Assembly (NCBI RefSeq): GCF_037975245.1
Contig: NC_092562.1
Span: 17,056,521 to 17,120,520, forward strand
DNA: 64,000 nt
Reading direction: 5' to 3'
Source: Apostichopus japonicus
Lineage: Eukaryota; Echinodermata; Holothuroidea; Aspidochirotida; Stichopodidae
Shown here: positions 1 through 14,571 of the stretch, piece by piece
Layout: each line of letters opens with the position of its first letter
How positions within the stretch are numbered: position 1 is the first letter of the stretch
Notes under the pieces: model-generated
Seen by the model: the letters and a program-made list of their open reading frames with translations, nothing else
Told to the model about the DNA's origin: nothing
The model's database searches: none
Made by a program: the position numbers and the translations under genes

Positions 1-71
1 CTGAGGAGCAGAAGATTAAAATGTTGTAAAAACCGTCACCCTACGACAGATTTCCGTTGTTAGGCTCTTAC

Positions 72-89
72 CTACTAGAAGACTAGCCA
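72..89 (-). CDS. candidate 18-nt microexon of the ZSWIM5/6-like gene
   Basis: Between exon 140-277 and the left edge, the minus strand shows a pyrimidine-rich tract ending in CTCTCTTACAG, then 18 nt (TGGCTAGTCTTCTAGTAG), then a strong donor GTAAGAG. The upstream exon ends with one base of a codon. Joining that G gives V-A-S-L-L-V and leaves one base again, so including or skipping this piece keeps the frame. These residues do not match the vertebrate ZSWIM5/6 sequence as I know it. It could be an alternative microexon or a chance splice-site pair. The minus strand then reaches another pyrimidine-rich CTGCTCCTCAG that ends exactly at window base 1, so the next constitutive exon probably starts just outside the window. 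Confidence 0.35.
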
Positions 90-139
90 CTGTAAGAGAG
101 TAAAATAAATTTTCCAAGGTATCAAGAAATGAAATTTAC

Positions 140-277
140 CTTGCTTGATTTGTCTGAGGTAGTCTTTTTGCACTTTCTTGAGGTGTCTGATTATTGAAAC
201 GGCGAGGCGGAGGGCCTCTCGAGTATAACCGTGGGACCTGAGGGCGTCTACTCTTGCACAGGCCGTCGGAAAATGTT
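140..277 (-). CDS. ZSWIM5/6: ZSWIM5/6-like, exon 7 of those seen
   Basis: This 138-nt exon reads EHFPTACARVDALRSHGYTR followed by EALRLAVSIIRHLKKVQ and KDYLRQIKQ. The ACARVDALRSHGYxxEALRL block is a hallmark of the ZSWIM4/5/6/8 family, where it follows the SWIM region by a few hundred residues. The acceptor is a pyrimidine stretch ending TTTTCGTAG at 278-281 and the donor is CAAG|GTAAAT at 139-138. The exon begins with two codon bases, which complete the glycine-to-glutamate junction (G+AA) with the previous exon, and ends with one base. Vertebrate relatives read TLRRQQQ shortly after this block, so the basic tail here has diverged. It is the last certain exon before the edge; the C-terminal part of the protein lies outside. 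Confidence 0.94.
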
Positions 278-1002
278 CTACGAAAAGGAAGAGGAGAATA
301 ATGACGCATTACTCGAGGAAATTCACCGTCATGCGGGAGAGTTTGGATATCTCCAGGGGTACGGTACCTCGACATACTCCCCCAAAGTTCTGAAACATGA
401 GTTGCTCTACAAAATATAGTGCAGAGGCACGTCAAAGAAACAATGATCGGTCAAGAGGATTTTGCATTTTCAATTTTTAGACTTGGGCATCCTCTTTGTG
501 GATGTAGATGTTAACATTAAACAGGGATTGAGAATTAAACATATTCTCTTTCATTCCATCCTATATATATATATTTTAAAATATATATTTTCTATTTGCT
601 AGATTTGCCCAACCCTGTCATATTTTTTTCTTATCACAACCAAGCCATATTTTCTGTTGGCTTACCTACCTAGCACTAATTCAGAACCCATTTAAGGTCA
701 TTACATTACAAGGTCATTGTAGCCCAATTTATTTGTTGTCATGTCGTGACAACTCCAGAGAGGTGGGGGCAACCCTCAACTCTTGCTTGTCTTCACCATA
801 AAGGTGATTATTTACTGCAGAGCATACAGTCACATCAAGATGCAATAAAGGGATTGCTAGCAATAAAGTCAAACTTTTGCTAGCTTACCATATGCCATGA
901 TATATAGCCAACAGATGGTAATGCCCAGCCAATAAGAAGGTTGTAACATGTACTAGTAGGTACATTCAGTTTAGCCACAACCTTAAACATATGGTAGTTG
1001 GG

Positions 1003-2124
1003 CAGGGTTCGGTTTCTTCCGGAAGAAACCTATTTCTTCCGGGGACGTGGAAGAAACTGGAAGAAACCTGTTTCTTCCAGGTTTCTTCCAGTTTCTTCCG
1101 GAAGAAACTGGAAGAAACCGGAAGAAACTGTGAAAATTGGCATATAGGCAGCACAGCCCACATACATGATAAAGAGACAAATAGCTTACCAACATCTGAC
1201 TGAAATGCATACCATTGAAACCATCAAAATATGATATTTTGTTTTGATTATAATTTAGGGCTGTTTTGCTACACCAAATGATGTTTGCTTATAAATCACA
1301 TTTATTGAAGACTACTTATCATCTCACGATACCCCCATCAACCAGAATTGCATAACTGGCCATGCTGTATGAATGATTAACCTGGATTGGCCCATGCACT
1401 GAGGATTTAATATGTACACCAAGAAAATAGCTGACCAATATCTGTTAGATTTAGGCAATAGTTTAATTTCTGCAACTCCCTAAATTACAACTTGTAGTTA
1501 ACAGGAGGACTTGTCATCCCAACAGCAAAAAGAACAAAAATCCACAATTAAACACAGCTGGCCACGAGCCAGCCCTCATTTGACACTACAACTTCCAGTC
1601 GAATCTGTAACCCTCATGTCTTGACTTCAATCTCCACAAAATATGGTCATAGTGTTCAATGTAATGGTAGTAATGAGTGTGCATTGTCGTAGGCCTACAC
1701 TAGTTTCCAGGGAACACTTGCCCGGTTGCCCCTCCACTCAGAAACTATTTTTTAACTTAGAACTGGACTATAATCAGGACCATTCTGGTCTGCAAAATAT
1801 TGCTTACCCATTGTTGTTCCCTGATTTGTCCAATGCTAGTAGCCTAGTGCTATATTGTGTACAGTATATGCTGGAGGCAGGCCATGTGCCCCAAACCTAG
1901 ATATAGACTACCTAGATGACACTATAGTGCTTCTTGTCCATTTATTACTTAGTTAGAAATCATTGCAGGTTGTTATGAAACTTTATCAACAGTTTTTCCC
2001 CAAAAAATGAGTTTCTTCCATTTTGTCCGGAAGAAACTGGAAGAAACCTATTTCTTCCAAGTGGAAAAAACGGTGGTTTATTCTGCGGTTTTTTTCCACC
2101 CCCGGAAGAAACCTGCGAACCCTG
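1003..2124. mobile_element. non-autonomous hAT-like transposon with 8-bp TSD
   Basis: The element starts CAGGGTTCGGTTTCTTCC and ends GGAAGAAACCTGCGAACCCTG, giving imperfect terminal inverted repeats beginning CAGGGTTCG. It is flanked on both sides by the identical 8-bp direct repeat TAGTTGGG (995-1002 and 2125-2132). CAGGG termini with an 8-bp duplication are typical of hAT transposons. Both ends carry dense subterminal GGAAGAAAC/GTTTCTTCC units in both orientations (1010-1130 and 2010-2112), the kind of array that transposases bind. No transposase ORF is present, so movement would depend on an autonomous copy elsewhere. The insertion is intronic and leaves the host gene intact. Confidence 0.8.
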
Positions 2125-2309
2125 TAGTTGGGTTTTTTTGCTTTCGTGCGAGTGTTACCTTTCTAATTGAGCAATATCTGCATAACTTAACCCAAATTAA
2201 CTCCATGGAAGTTACCAGTCACAATGACCTACTCTGATGTATGAGAGGCCAATTCAGGCACATTTGTACTAGTAAGTGCCAGGTCCTCTTATGTAAGACA
2301 TGCTTGTAC

Positions 2310-3135
2310 CATTATAGTGTTCACTTCCTCCAATCTCTGATGTGTCTGTACTTGTGTATTCTCAGGTCCTCTTATGTCAGACATTTTCATACCAGTGTAG
2401 TGTTAAGGTCCACCAACGTCAAACCAGGTTTACCAACGTCAGGTTCACCAACGTCAGGTTCACCAACATCAGGTTCACCAACGTCACCCTTGTGTGGTGT
2501 TCAGGTCATCATATGTGACACATGTGTCTGTACCTGTGTCGTGTTATGGTCCTCATAATGTAAGACATGTGTCTGTACCTGTGTAGTGTTATGGTCCTCA
2601 TAATGTAAGACATGTGTCTTTACCTGTGTAGTGTTAAGGTCCTCATTATGTAAGACATGAGTCTCTCCTTGTGTAGTGTTCAGGTCCTCATATGTCAGAC
2701 ATGTGTCTCTCATTGTGTAGTGTTCAGGTCCTCATATGAGACACATGTCTGTACCTGTGTAGTGTTAAGGTCCTCTTATGTGAGAATGTGTCTGTACCTG
2801 TGTAGTGTTCAGGTCCTCATATGAGACACATGTCTGTATCTGTGTAGTGTTATGGTCCTCTTATGTGAGAATGTGTCTGTACCTGTGTAGTGTTCAGGTC
2901 CTCATATGTGAGCCATGTGTCTCCCATTGTGTAGTGTTCAGGTCCTCATATGTGAGACATGTGTTTCTCATTGTGTAGTGTTCAGGTCCTCATATGAGAC
3001 ACATGTCTGTACCTGTATAGTGTTAAGGTCCTCTTATGTGAGAATGTGCCTGTACCTGTGTAGTGTTCAGGTCCTCATATGTGAGACATGTGTCTCTCAT
3101 TGTGTAGTGTTCAGGTCCTCATATGTCAGACTTCT
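2310..3135. repeat. degenerate minisatellite, about 43-bp period
   Basis: A unit resembling GTGTAGTGTTCAGGTCCTCA-TATGTGAGACATGTGTCTGT recurs roughly 18 times with substitutions and small length changes (41-45 bp spacing between TAGTGTT motifs). It lies inside the intron between the exons ending at 3296 and starting at 277. Several long plus-strand open frames here are periodic translations of the array and were not called as genes. Confidence 0.9.
2410..2488. repeat. 15-bp minisatellite (CAGGTTCACCAACGT)n
   Basis: About five copies of a 15-bp unit CAGGTTCACCAACGT, the first ones diverged, lie inside the larger array. The tract interrupts the 43-bp repeat and probably arose by separate slippage. 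Confidence 0.9.
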
Positions 3136-3295
3136 TCATAGCTCCCAGTTCCTTCTATATCTGTATGCCACTGGAAGTATCATTCTCTGCTCAGAGAGCA
3201 ACATTAACCAATTTTGTTGCCATGGTATCCAATTCCTATTTCCTCTTCAAGGTGTTGTGCAGATACATTCGAAAACGGTATCCGAGGCGACTTAC

Positions 3296-3454
3296 CATTC
3301 CACAGAGGATACCCTTCAGCATCGAACCTTCCCTGCTCGGTCTCATGTAGACCGCAATAGAAGTTGTTGTTCAATATGGCTTGTAGATGCAGGTTGGACC
3401 ACTCTAACAAACATGCTTCCATAGCACGATCAAATATTGTTCTCGGTTTTTCAC
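3296..3454 (-). CDS. ZSWIM5/6: ZSWIM5/6-like, exon 6 of those seen
   Basis: This 159-nt exon reads GEKPRTIFDRAMEACLLEWS, then NLHLQAILNNNFYCGL and DAEGYPLWN. It corresponds to the vertebrate stretch of the form RRTVFTRAIE...W.DSHLQ.I...QGQPLW that immediately precedes the PTACARVDALRSHGY block. The acceptor is TCATCAG at the 3455 side and the donor is AATG|GTAAGT at 3295. It begins with two codon bases and ends with one, matching both neighbours. The intron upstream of it is only 281 bp. Its function within the protein is not defined; it is part of the long conserved region after the SWIM domain. Confidence 0.93.
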
Positions 3455-3735
3455 CTGATGACGCAAAACAAAAGATGTAGGGGTTGAACAGATTCATGCA
3501 TATTCATGAGTGAACAACACAAATGGGTCTCATTTGCTGTCTAACATAATCTACTTTGTATTATTTCAGTAAACCTACGTGTCATCAACAAAGATTTGTG
3601 AATACATTTACGCTGTGACTTCTATAAATATTCAGAACATTTTGGCAGTAATGTTGATAAAAGTGATGAACTTGAGACACCAGGGGAATAACTCTGGCTT
3701 TAATAACAGATCTGCATAAATCACTAGGCTCTTAC

Positions 3736-3903
3736 CTGCTTGGTTTTGTATTGCACCTGGTCCCTGATTTAAAGTACTTCTAGCGTCTGCATCTTCCAAA
3801 GGGCAAAGGTCGTTGCCGCTCCACTGTATCAGTTGCACTTTCCAGAGTTCTTTGTCTGCATGGCTGTAGCCTGGATTCATGACGACCACCATCCACAGAA
3901 GAC
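3736..3903 (-). CDS. ZSWIM5/6: ZSWIM5/6-like, exon 5 of those seen
   Basis: This 168-nt exon reads LLWMVVVMNPGYSHADKELW, then QLIQWSGNDLCPLEDADAR and ends NQAG. It matches the ZSWIM5/6 segment that carries NPHC...LQ.WS..DVCPLEDG in vertebrates, including the invariant CPLED. The acceptor is CCCCAG next to 3904 and the donor is GCAG|GTAAGAG at 3735. Phases (two bases in, one base out) agree with the exons before and after. The part after CPLEDADAR is short and rich in Gln/Asn/Gly and looks like a linker; vertebrate proteins also vary here. Confidence 0.93.
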
Positions 3904-4609
3904 CTGGGGTTAGACAAAAATAGGCAAAAAAAACAGGAATATTGAGAAAAAACAATTCTGAGATGCCTTTCTCTCATTCCCCATTTAAAATCTCTTTTAA
4001 TCCATGCACATCCCTCCCCCCCCCCTCCCCCACCCCCTCATTTTTTCATTTTGGTGATCATTACTGGCTTCACAATCCCCGGAGTCAAGATTTTAGAGAT
4101 GTTATTAAGTCAACAAACAAGGTAAAGGAAAGACCGAGATTCATGAAATTTCAAAATTCAAAAATATTCACCGACGGAATATGCTGCGTTTCCACCTGGT
4201 AGTTTATCAATTGCTCCATCGCAAGCAAACGTCTACCACAAGCATGAGATTAACCACAACATATAAACAAACATTAATATGAGCGTGGAAGACTGAGTAG
4301 GTTAATTATCTTGCTCACAATACAAAGTGCTGTAAATGAGGTCATTGAAGATGTTGTATCCAACTGTGGTTGGGAAATGTTGTCAAGTGCTAAAAGTTTA
4401 TGGAATACTCTAGTTATATTTGTAAACAACACACTGACTGTGTATTTCTTGCCGCCTGCAACATATATTAATACAAACGGCCGATGTATGGTTTTGAAAA
4501 TTGATGCTGTGCTACTGAACTGTACTTCATTTGCATAACAGCAGAAAGAGAGAGAGAGACCTATGGCACCTCTGCGCAAGCAACACATTTATTCTTGAGT
4601 TGGATAGAA

Positions 4610-4669
4610 CGGTAAAACCAGAGTGCTAAGGTTGTGGGGAGACAGGTAAGTGAGGAGTGCAGTAAAATC
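4610..4669 (+). repeat. dispersed donor-like motif, copy 1
   Basis: The sequence runs ACGGTAAAACCAGAGTGCTA followed by AGGTTGTGGGGAGACAGGTA and AGTGAGGAGTGCAGTAAA. It is the most complete copy of a family repeated through the window and always on the plus strand. It contains GACAG|GTAAGTGAG, an excellent match to the metazoan 5' splice site, in antisense orientation to the host gene. Confidence 0.8.
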
Positions 4670-5974
4670 ATCTGAGCCAACTATGTTTGTTGGGGATCTT
4701 GAGTGTAAACAAGAACATAAACATAACATGCCTGCCTCTTATAGAAGAAGAGTGCTGTGTGTCTCTTGTGTCCCCATCGTGGGTTACGGGAAATTAATTC
4801 TTTGGGACAATATGGAGAACGGTGAGCCTTGGTGCCTCAATGACGCCACACTACAAGCGCCAATGGCATGCACCTTCTGGGCTTTTATTTACAAGTCATG
4901 AATTTGGAGAGCAAGAGGGGTTTTGAATAACACCAGACAGCGAGGAAAGAGAGAAAAAATTGCTCAAAGGCAATGCTTTCCACCTAAAATTCACTCTTGG
5001 TTTCTGAAAATTTTGGCAAATATGGATTCTTCATATTTTGAAGGAGAAAAGGGTTAACTTTTGTTTTTTCTGTTTTCTTTAGTTTTTCTTCACAATTTTT
5101 CTGCACAGTTTCCTGTCGTTCGATCTGGAGACGCTTCATCCGAAACTCAATGTTTAATAATTTTACTTTGATTCTTCCATTAACTTGCTCCTCCTCGGCA
5201 TTTGGGCATAGCCAAGTGTTGAAGAATAATTCACAACGTTTAAGCAGCTGCTAACGTGTGAACACACAGCTACCCCTCGAACTCGAGGCATCTAACTGAT
5301 CTCCTCGGTTATCAGTTATGGTGACTAGCATATAGGCATATAAGGTTCATGGTTACCTAATATCCTATTTTGAAAGAAGAAACATGCTACAAATTATCTC
5401 TTAAACCTAGATGGTTTCTTAATTATCTCTTTTCTTTTTCTTTTCCTACTTTAACCACCAATTTTTTGCTTCTCAATCCTAAAAAATCTGCCTGCAATGA
5501 TAGCATCTGACCATCTGACAAGACCCTAAGCATGTCGATCCACCCTGTAACCCAAAATCTTCAAAAAACAAACAACAGCGGCGGCAAGAGGCAATCTCTT
5601 CGACCTCGCTCACTGACTTAGATTTAACCTAAATGAGAAAACTGCTGAATCTCTTTAGCAGATCTGCAATTCACAGCATTGAGATTTTCCTCCATAATTT
5701 TGGGCAAATTTCCTCCAGAGAATTTCAAATCAAATTCCTTTAAAAGAAGATTTCTTCCACTAATGCTTTCAAATCAAGCCCTTCGTTGTTTTTCCCCCCC
5801 CCCCCCTCCATTCTATCGTCGTCGTGCGATGAAAAAAAATTCAGACGGAGAAAGAAGAGAAAGAGAAAAAGAAGGAAAAAAAGGAAAAAAAAGGCCCTCT
5901 GTCAAAAATAAAACAAAAAAGAAGAGAGAGAGGTAGGAAACGACTCGTAATGTGCAAGCTTGTGTAAGCATGTG

Positions 5975-6320
5975 CGGTTTAAGCAAAATTTATCCCCTGA
6001 CTTGCCACTGATAGCCTTGTGAAAGTTAAACCATTCCCCACGGCAACCGGTGCGACAGCCACTGAGCCTCTCGGCAAAAACTTGAGGCCTACTGGACTTT
6101 GCCCGTGCATAATTAATGGCAGAAATATTCTCAAATTAAGGTAAAATGGGCTTAAGGATCTGGTCAGGAGAAGCCACAAAAAATGTGGTGTGAGGAGTCG
6201 GAGGGAATCTAATGAGGAGACAATCAATTCCTGTATGCATCGGCAAACGCTTAAGCCGGGCCGTTAATTTTTTTTCGCCTGACAGGAGTAAACGAGAAGA
6301 AGGGAATTTTAACGACAGTG
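5975..6320. promoter_or_regulatory. possible conserved noncoding element
   Basis: This block is less repetitive and richer in GC than its surroundings. It contains homeodomain-like cores such as CATAATTAATGG and GGCCGTTAATTTTTT near 6105-6275. No frame shows exon-like splice boundaries. I infer a candidate intronic regulatory element from composition alone; no cross-species comparison was possible. Confidence 0.25.
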
Positions 6321-6935
6321 TCACTATCGGAGCTTAGCCTAGAGCACACGACAGGGGTTTGAGAAAGGTGAGATAATACGAGCAGTTGGGAGGCGAGATG
6401 GGTCTTCGATTGGAAGGATATTCCGTGACCACGCTCGCTGACACGTATAGCTGGGTGAAATCACCACTACTACAAGTGGACAAGAATGACAAAGAAGAAA
6501 GAGGAAGAGGAAAGAAGAGATGGTGGGTGGACAGGAAGTTGGATGGCTCTGAGATTGGGGAAGCTTTACTTTATCTGGTCAATTCTGAGGACTCTATATC
6601 TCTTTTTCGGCACTGGATGGAGAGGTTTGGAAGTAAAATTGGCAAGGTTTTTGATTTGTGGCTACTCGACTGAGCACAAAATTATTGTAACTGTCGTTTT
6701 AAAAGAATTTCCGGCAGTTTTGCCTGGACCATATTGATTACTCGTCACAAAACGATTTGCATATTGATTCAAATAAACACAGCCCCGGAGTATTACATTT
6801 CGCATTTGCTCATCAAACAGATATATATCACTTTAATGATGACATTCAATTCTAAACGTTAGCCAACATCTTCTTTTTTTTAAGTAGTTTTTATAGGTTT
6901 TTTTTTTATTTTTTTAAGTAGTTTTGATAGGTTTT

Positions 6936-7016
6936 GATGTGTTGAAATATTCAACTTGGCATTGCACCGAGAAAAGTGGGAAAATGCATCAGGGGTAAAA
7001 CGGCATCAAAGATCCA
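6936..7016 (+). repeat. 81-bp dispersed repeat, copy A
   Basis: Direct repeat of 8236-8317 at roughly 90% identity. It starts GATGTGTTGAAATATTCAAC, continues GGCACCGAGAAAAGTGG-like sequence, and ends ACGGCATCAAAGATCCA. It contains the short hairpin GTTGAA-ATA-TTCAAC. It may be an end fragment of a mobile element, but no target duplication was found. Confidence 0.7.
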
Positions 7017-8235
7017 GGGAAACTTGGAAGCCAGCTAGGTTCATTGAATCAACTTTTCATCTCAAATATTTCCATCATAAATCTATAAGTTTCATTTCAT
7101 GAACAACTGTTTCCACAAACATACATAAACTATTTGTGTGTGAGATTGCTGTCACATATATTAGGTATCCCCGCATTTATCCATCCCTTTGGGTAATTTT
7201 GGATGAAGTATTATGAAAATATTATATGTTTTTACAGACCCACATCTTCAAGTTAAATTGCCTAGTGCACAAAACACTCGCAGACAGTGACTAATTCATT
7301 GCAAAGTTTGGCTGTATACATGTGCCATCCACTGTAATCTTCTTTTTGAAAAAGATAAATAAGCCACAGAAATATTGATGATCCTTCCTGTAGAAGTGGA
7401 ACAAACCATTACCCCCTCTCCCCCCCCCCCCCCCCGCGACTTCACCTCTAACTCATGGAGTATCAGATCTCACTGTCACACAAGGACTAACTTCTATTTT
7501 AAATGTATTTCATCGTACACAGAAATGATAAATATAGAGATGCCTTCAATGTTTTAATCCACCTTTTAGTTGAACAACAACGTTTGCGTCTAAAAACTGT
7601 TTCCATATGGGAATAAAATTGAAATGAATGACTAAGTAAAAAATATCAAAATCACAGCTAACAATTTCTATGTAAACTCTGAAAGGAACAATTTTTGAAC
7701 TGTTATTATCATAATAATGAATGATTTGCACGGATTACAGTCATTTCTTCTCAAAAAATCAACTCCAAACCTGACAAAAAGCTCTTTTCTCTTTTTTTCA
7801 AATTTCCTATCCTTCTTATTTTCTTCTTTAAAAAACATTAACTCTTCCCATTTAATTTTACCTCCCTTCGTACCAATCTTTCCTCCAATTTTATACTGAA
7901 AGACAGTCGCAATTATTAAATGCGAGCAGCTCCAATAATTTTGCCTGATATTACCTGAAATTTGCAACAACGAAAAAACTACAAAATACAATCTAATTAT
8001 TACATCACAACTACTGTTTTCTTCATGAATAACCCTTTGTGTGTCTGCATGGAGAGAAAAGAAAAAGAAAAAAAAAAAAAAAAAACGCATGCTTCCCCTA
8101 CAGTTTGTCTTTCATTTTGTTCCCCGTTTATTTTTTTGCCAGTGTGCTTTCTGTTTAATTTTTTTTAGTTTTTCTTCCTTTCCTTTCTGTTTTATTTCTT
8201 TTCCTTTTCACTTCCATCTTCTATTCCTGACTGAA

Positions 8236-8317
8236 GATGTGTTGAAATATTCAACGTGGCATGGCACCGAGAAAAGTGGGGAAACCTCATCAGGCGTAAA
8301 ACGGCATCAAAGATCCA
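8236..8317 (+). repeat. 81-bp dispersed repeat, copy B
   Basis: Second copy of the repeat at 6936-7016, in the same orientation and 1.3 kb away. It differs by a handful of substitutions and a single-base length change (GGGGAAACCTCATCAGGCGT here against GGGAAAATGCATCAGGGGT). The sequence between the copies is unrelated AT-rich DNA. Confidence 0.7.
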
Positions 8318-8469
8318 TTTATCAGACGTATCATTATGCATATTAACGACGGTGGCGGTGGCAAGAAAATAAACTCCAACTTTTTTTACATGTAACTCTT
8401 ATTAAAAGAACCCTTATATAGATGAAGGAAAAACGAAGTCGCTGAAGTACACACACACTGAAGTAAATG

Positions 8470-8660
8470 GAATCATGGCTAATACTGCTGCTACAGAGAT
8501 GTGCTGGGCAGCTGACCAAACCATACTTTGACACGGCCAAAGGTCACACATTTCTCGTCACGATGAAAACCACTCGACTGGAAACTGAGGGTTTAAAGCC
8601 GGAGGCTAGCAGCGGAGCCTGCTATAGCTTCAGAGACAAAGGGGCACAGTTGGTTAAATT
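8470..8660. promoter_or_regulatory. possible conserved noncoding element with nuclear-receptor-like site
   Basis: A GC-richer, non-repetitive block sits in the large ZSWIM intron. It includes GGCCAAAGGTCACACA near 8538, whose CAAAGGTCA core fits HNF4/COUP-type nuclear-receptor sites. A 65-residue open frame covers it on the plus strand, but it has no splice signals and no protein similarity I recognise. The regulatory reading is inference. Confidence 0.22.
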
Positions 8661-9839
8661 TTAAGAATAGGTGGGGAGGTGCTGACTTAAACCTTGATGT
8701 TTTTTTTTAAAAGTGTGAATGCCGACGTACCACTATTACATACGTAGAGAGAGAGAGATAGAGAGAGGAGGCTTGTGTGAGAGTAGTGAGCCGTGTGTTT
8801 GGCACAAGCCGGCAGAAGTCGGCATGCTGTAATAGGCAAACAAGAGTGCTTTCTAAATATGCTGGCAGTTTATGGCTGCTTGGGGTAACATGAGACCGCC
8901 AGTTTATGTTTGATAAAATGCATACGCATGCCGTGAAAGAGAAACCACCTGTGCCATCCTGTGATGGGGTATCTTAGGCAAAAAGTCTACACAATTCCAT
9001 TGAATCTATAGATGAAGTAATGTGTGTTTTCATCAAATCTCGTCAACTATGTAAGTAATGGTGTGGTAAAGGAATGGGTATAGAATTTTGTTTTTTGTTA
9101 TTGAGATGCTGGGTTGTGAGCAAGAAAGAAGCTGGGGGGGGGGGAGTGGTGGTTGATGAAAAGGAACTGAGTTGGTTGAGGCAATAAATTCAATTGCTAG
9201 AAAAACAAAAGCAAGAAAACGATGCTTCCACTTTGCGTTATACACACTAACAGTTCTAGTTTATGCATTGGGCACTGTACTGTAACAAACCTGTATTAAC
9301 TTTTTTTTATCATCTTTTTATATTTTAGGGAGTGGGGATTGTTATGGAAAGGGTTGGGATTGAGTACTTCGCAAAGAAATAATATACAAATGCATCATTG
9401 CATCTCAGACAATTAAAAAACAATATACTTCATCAATAATTATTGAGATAATAGAAACCGTTTGCAAATATCGAGCAACTGGTGATCAATCTAAATTTGT
9501 GAAAACTTTAATTTATTCACAAAAAATTATAGAATTGACCTGTGCACAATGAACAAACTTTACCGTTATTAATTTGTATAAAATTCATGTATGTAAACTG
9601 GTACTTTTTTTTCTTTTAAAAAACATCAGTGTACGCATCTCATTTCTCCTAACTTCTCCTAATTATAGTTTAATAAGTTCAATTTCTTTAAATTCATTTA
9701 AGAAACATTTCTTTTTTTTCCTTTTAAGCAGTGTCCATTTTTACAAAGATGATTGTTGTATGAAGAATATGCAGAAGTTGTGGGGGGGGGGGGTTTGTGG
9801 TTGGGGTGGGTGGGGTTGGTGTTAAGTGCAGGTAAATCA

Positions 9840-10190
<351 letters not shown>

Positions 10191-10555
10191 CTAAAACAAT
10201 ATTATTTAGGTAGTTGGAACACACCAATTATCACCAGCCAATGCATAGGACCTTCATATGTCTGAAAATATCTGTAGAGGAATAATGCAAACGGTCAGTG
10301 GCCATTTTAAGGGATGTCTAGTATATTTGAATTGACACTGCTTGGATATCAGATTCATCTGTATCCAAAACTGCAAGAATCCCTCAAAGCAGGCCCATCA
10401 GCTTTGATCAAATACAGTACATAACCCAACATTTTGGAGGAGGAAGGACCATCTAGGGTAAGTTGGAAAATAAGGTTGAGGTAACAATAATATCAGAAGA
10501 GCAAATCAAAGCATTGTGAATCTGACCATTACCCAAAAAATGTATGTTCATATAG

Positions 10556-10930
10556 ATACAGTGTTCACCCCAATAGCAACAACTGTTTTACATTGCTGTG
10601 GTGCTCACCCCAGTAGCAATGTTCTGTTTAACCCTGCTATGGTGTTCACCCAAGTAGCAATGTGTTTTACTCTGCTATGGTGTTCAACCCAGTGGTAACA
10701 ACTGTTCTAACCTGCTATGTTCAGCCCAGTAGCAACAACTGTTTTACCCTGCCATGGTGTTCAAACCAGTTGCACTTTCACTGATACTCACCCCAATACC
10801 AGCCACTGTTTTGCCATGTCATGGTGTTCAATTTTACTACATGCATCTGTTTCAACATGTTATAGTTTTCACCTTAGTACCAGCCAATGTTTTGCGATGT
10901 CATGGTCTTCACATTAAGAGCTGCAGAAGT
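10556..10930. repeat. degenerate minisatellite, about 40-50 bp period
   Basis: Roughly eight imperfect units of the form TGGTGTTCACCCCAGTAGCA followed by ACAACTGTTTTACCCTGCTA are arranged head to tail in an intron. Overlapping plus-strand open frames are translations of the repeat and were not called as genes. Confidence 0.85.
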
Positions 10931-10976
10931 GCCATGCCATGGTGTTTTCTCCAGCGAGTAGCAGTTAATAACCTTA

Positions 10977-11003
10977 TACATATATATATATATATATATA
11001 TAT
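10977..11003. repeat. (TA)n microsatellite
   Basis: An uninterrupted TA dinucleotide run of about 27 bp inside an intron. Confidence 0.95.
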
Positions 11004-11291
11004 GGTACGCCACAAAGTCTTCTGACTATGAAAGCATTGAATGGTTCGAAGAAATGCACAACGTGGCAAGGCTCTAACATCAGGTAAATAACTAAATAAC
11101 TAAGAGCGATTCATCTGTAGCATTAAGAGTAAGCTTATCGTATTCCTTTCATTTGTGTTCCTTTCATTTGTGAATATCAGTTGAGCTAGCAGTGTAGTCA
11201 CCTGTATTGGCAGACGAGGATGGATTCAAAAGTTTTTTTAACAACTGTGTACCAGAGGAAGCCACAGGTGTGAAGATGAGAACCGCCATTA

Positions 11292-11608
<317 letters not shown>

Positions 11609-11790
11609 GGTAAACAGAAAAGGACGGTCTTGAATGCATCAAAGTTAGTAGATGTGCTATCCAAGGGGAACAATTTCTCCTGCAGCTGTTCAATTACATG
11701 AGTTCATAATATGTACGAGAAAGTGGTCGGAACAAGTCGAGTACGGGTCGCCATTTCTGGGTGTCTAGGCTAATTTGGGTGGTTTTGTTA

Positions 11791-14571
<2,781 letters not shown>

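Larger units (their letters stand above)
278..3295 (-). other. ZSWIM5/6-like intron between exons 6 and 7
   Basis: This intron of about 3.0 kb has GT at the 3296 side and AG at the 278 side. It contains a 1.1-kb hAT-like element, a 15-bp minisatellite and a long degenerate minisatellite of roughly 43 bp period, each listed separately. The rest (278-1000) is AT-rich sequence without recognisable features. Open frames over the minisatellite (about 2.2-3.4 kb) are periodic translations of the repeat, not genes. Confidence 0.85.

Noticed and set aside
2241-3424. Long plus- and minus-strand open frames over 2.2-3.4 kb
   Set aside because: Periodic translations of a minisatellite, and beyond 3296 the antisense of a true ZSWIM exon.
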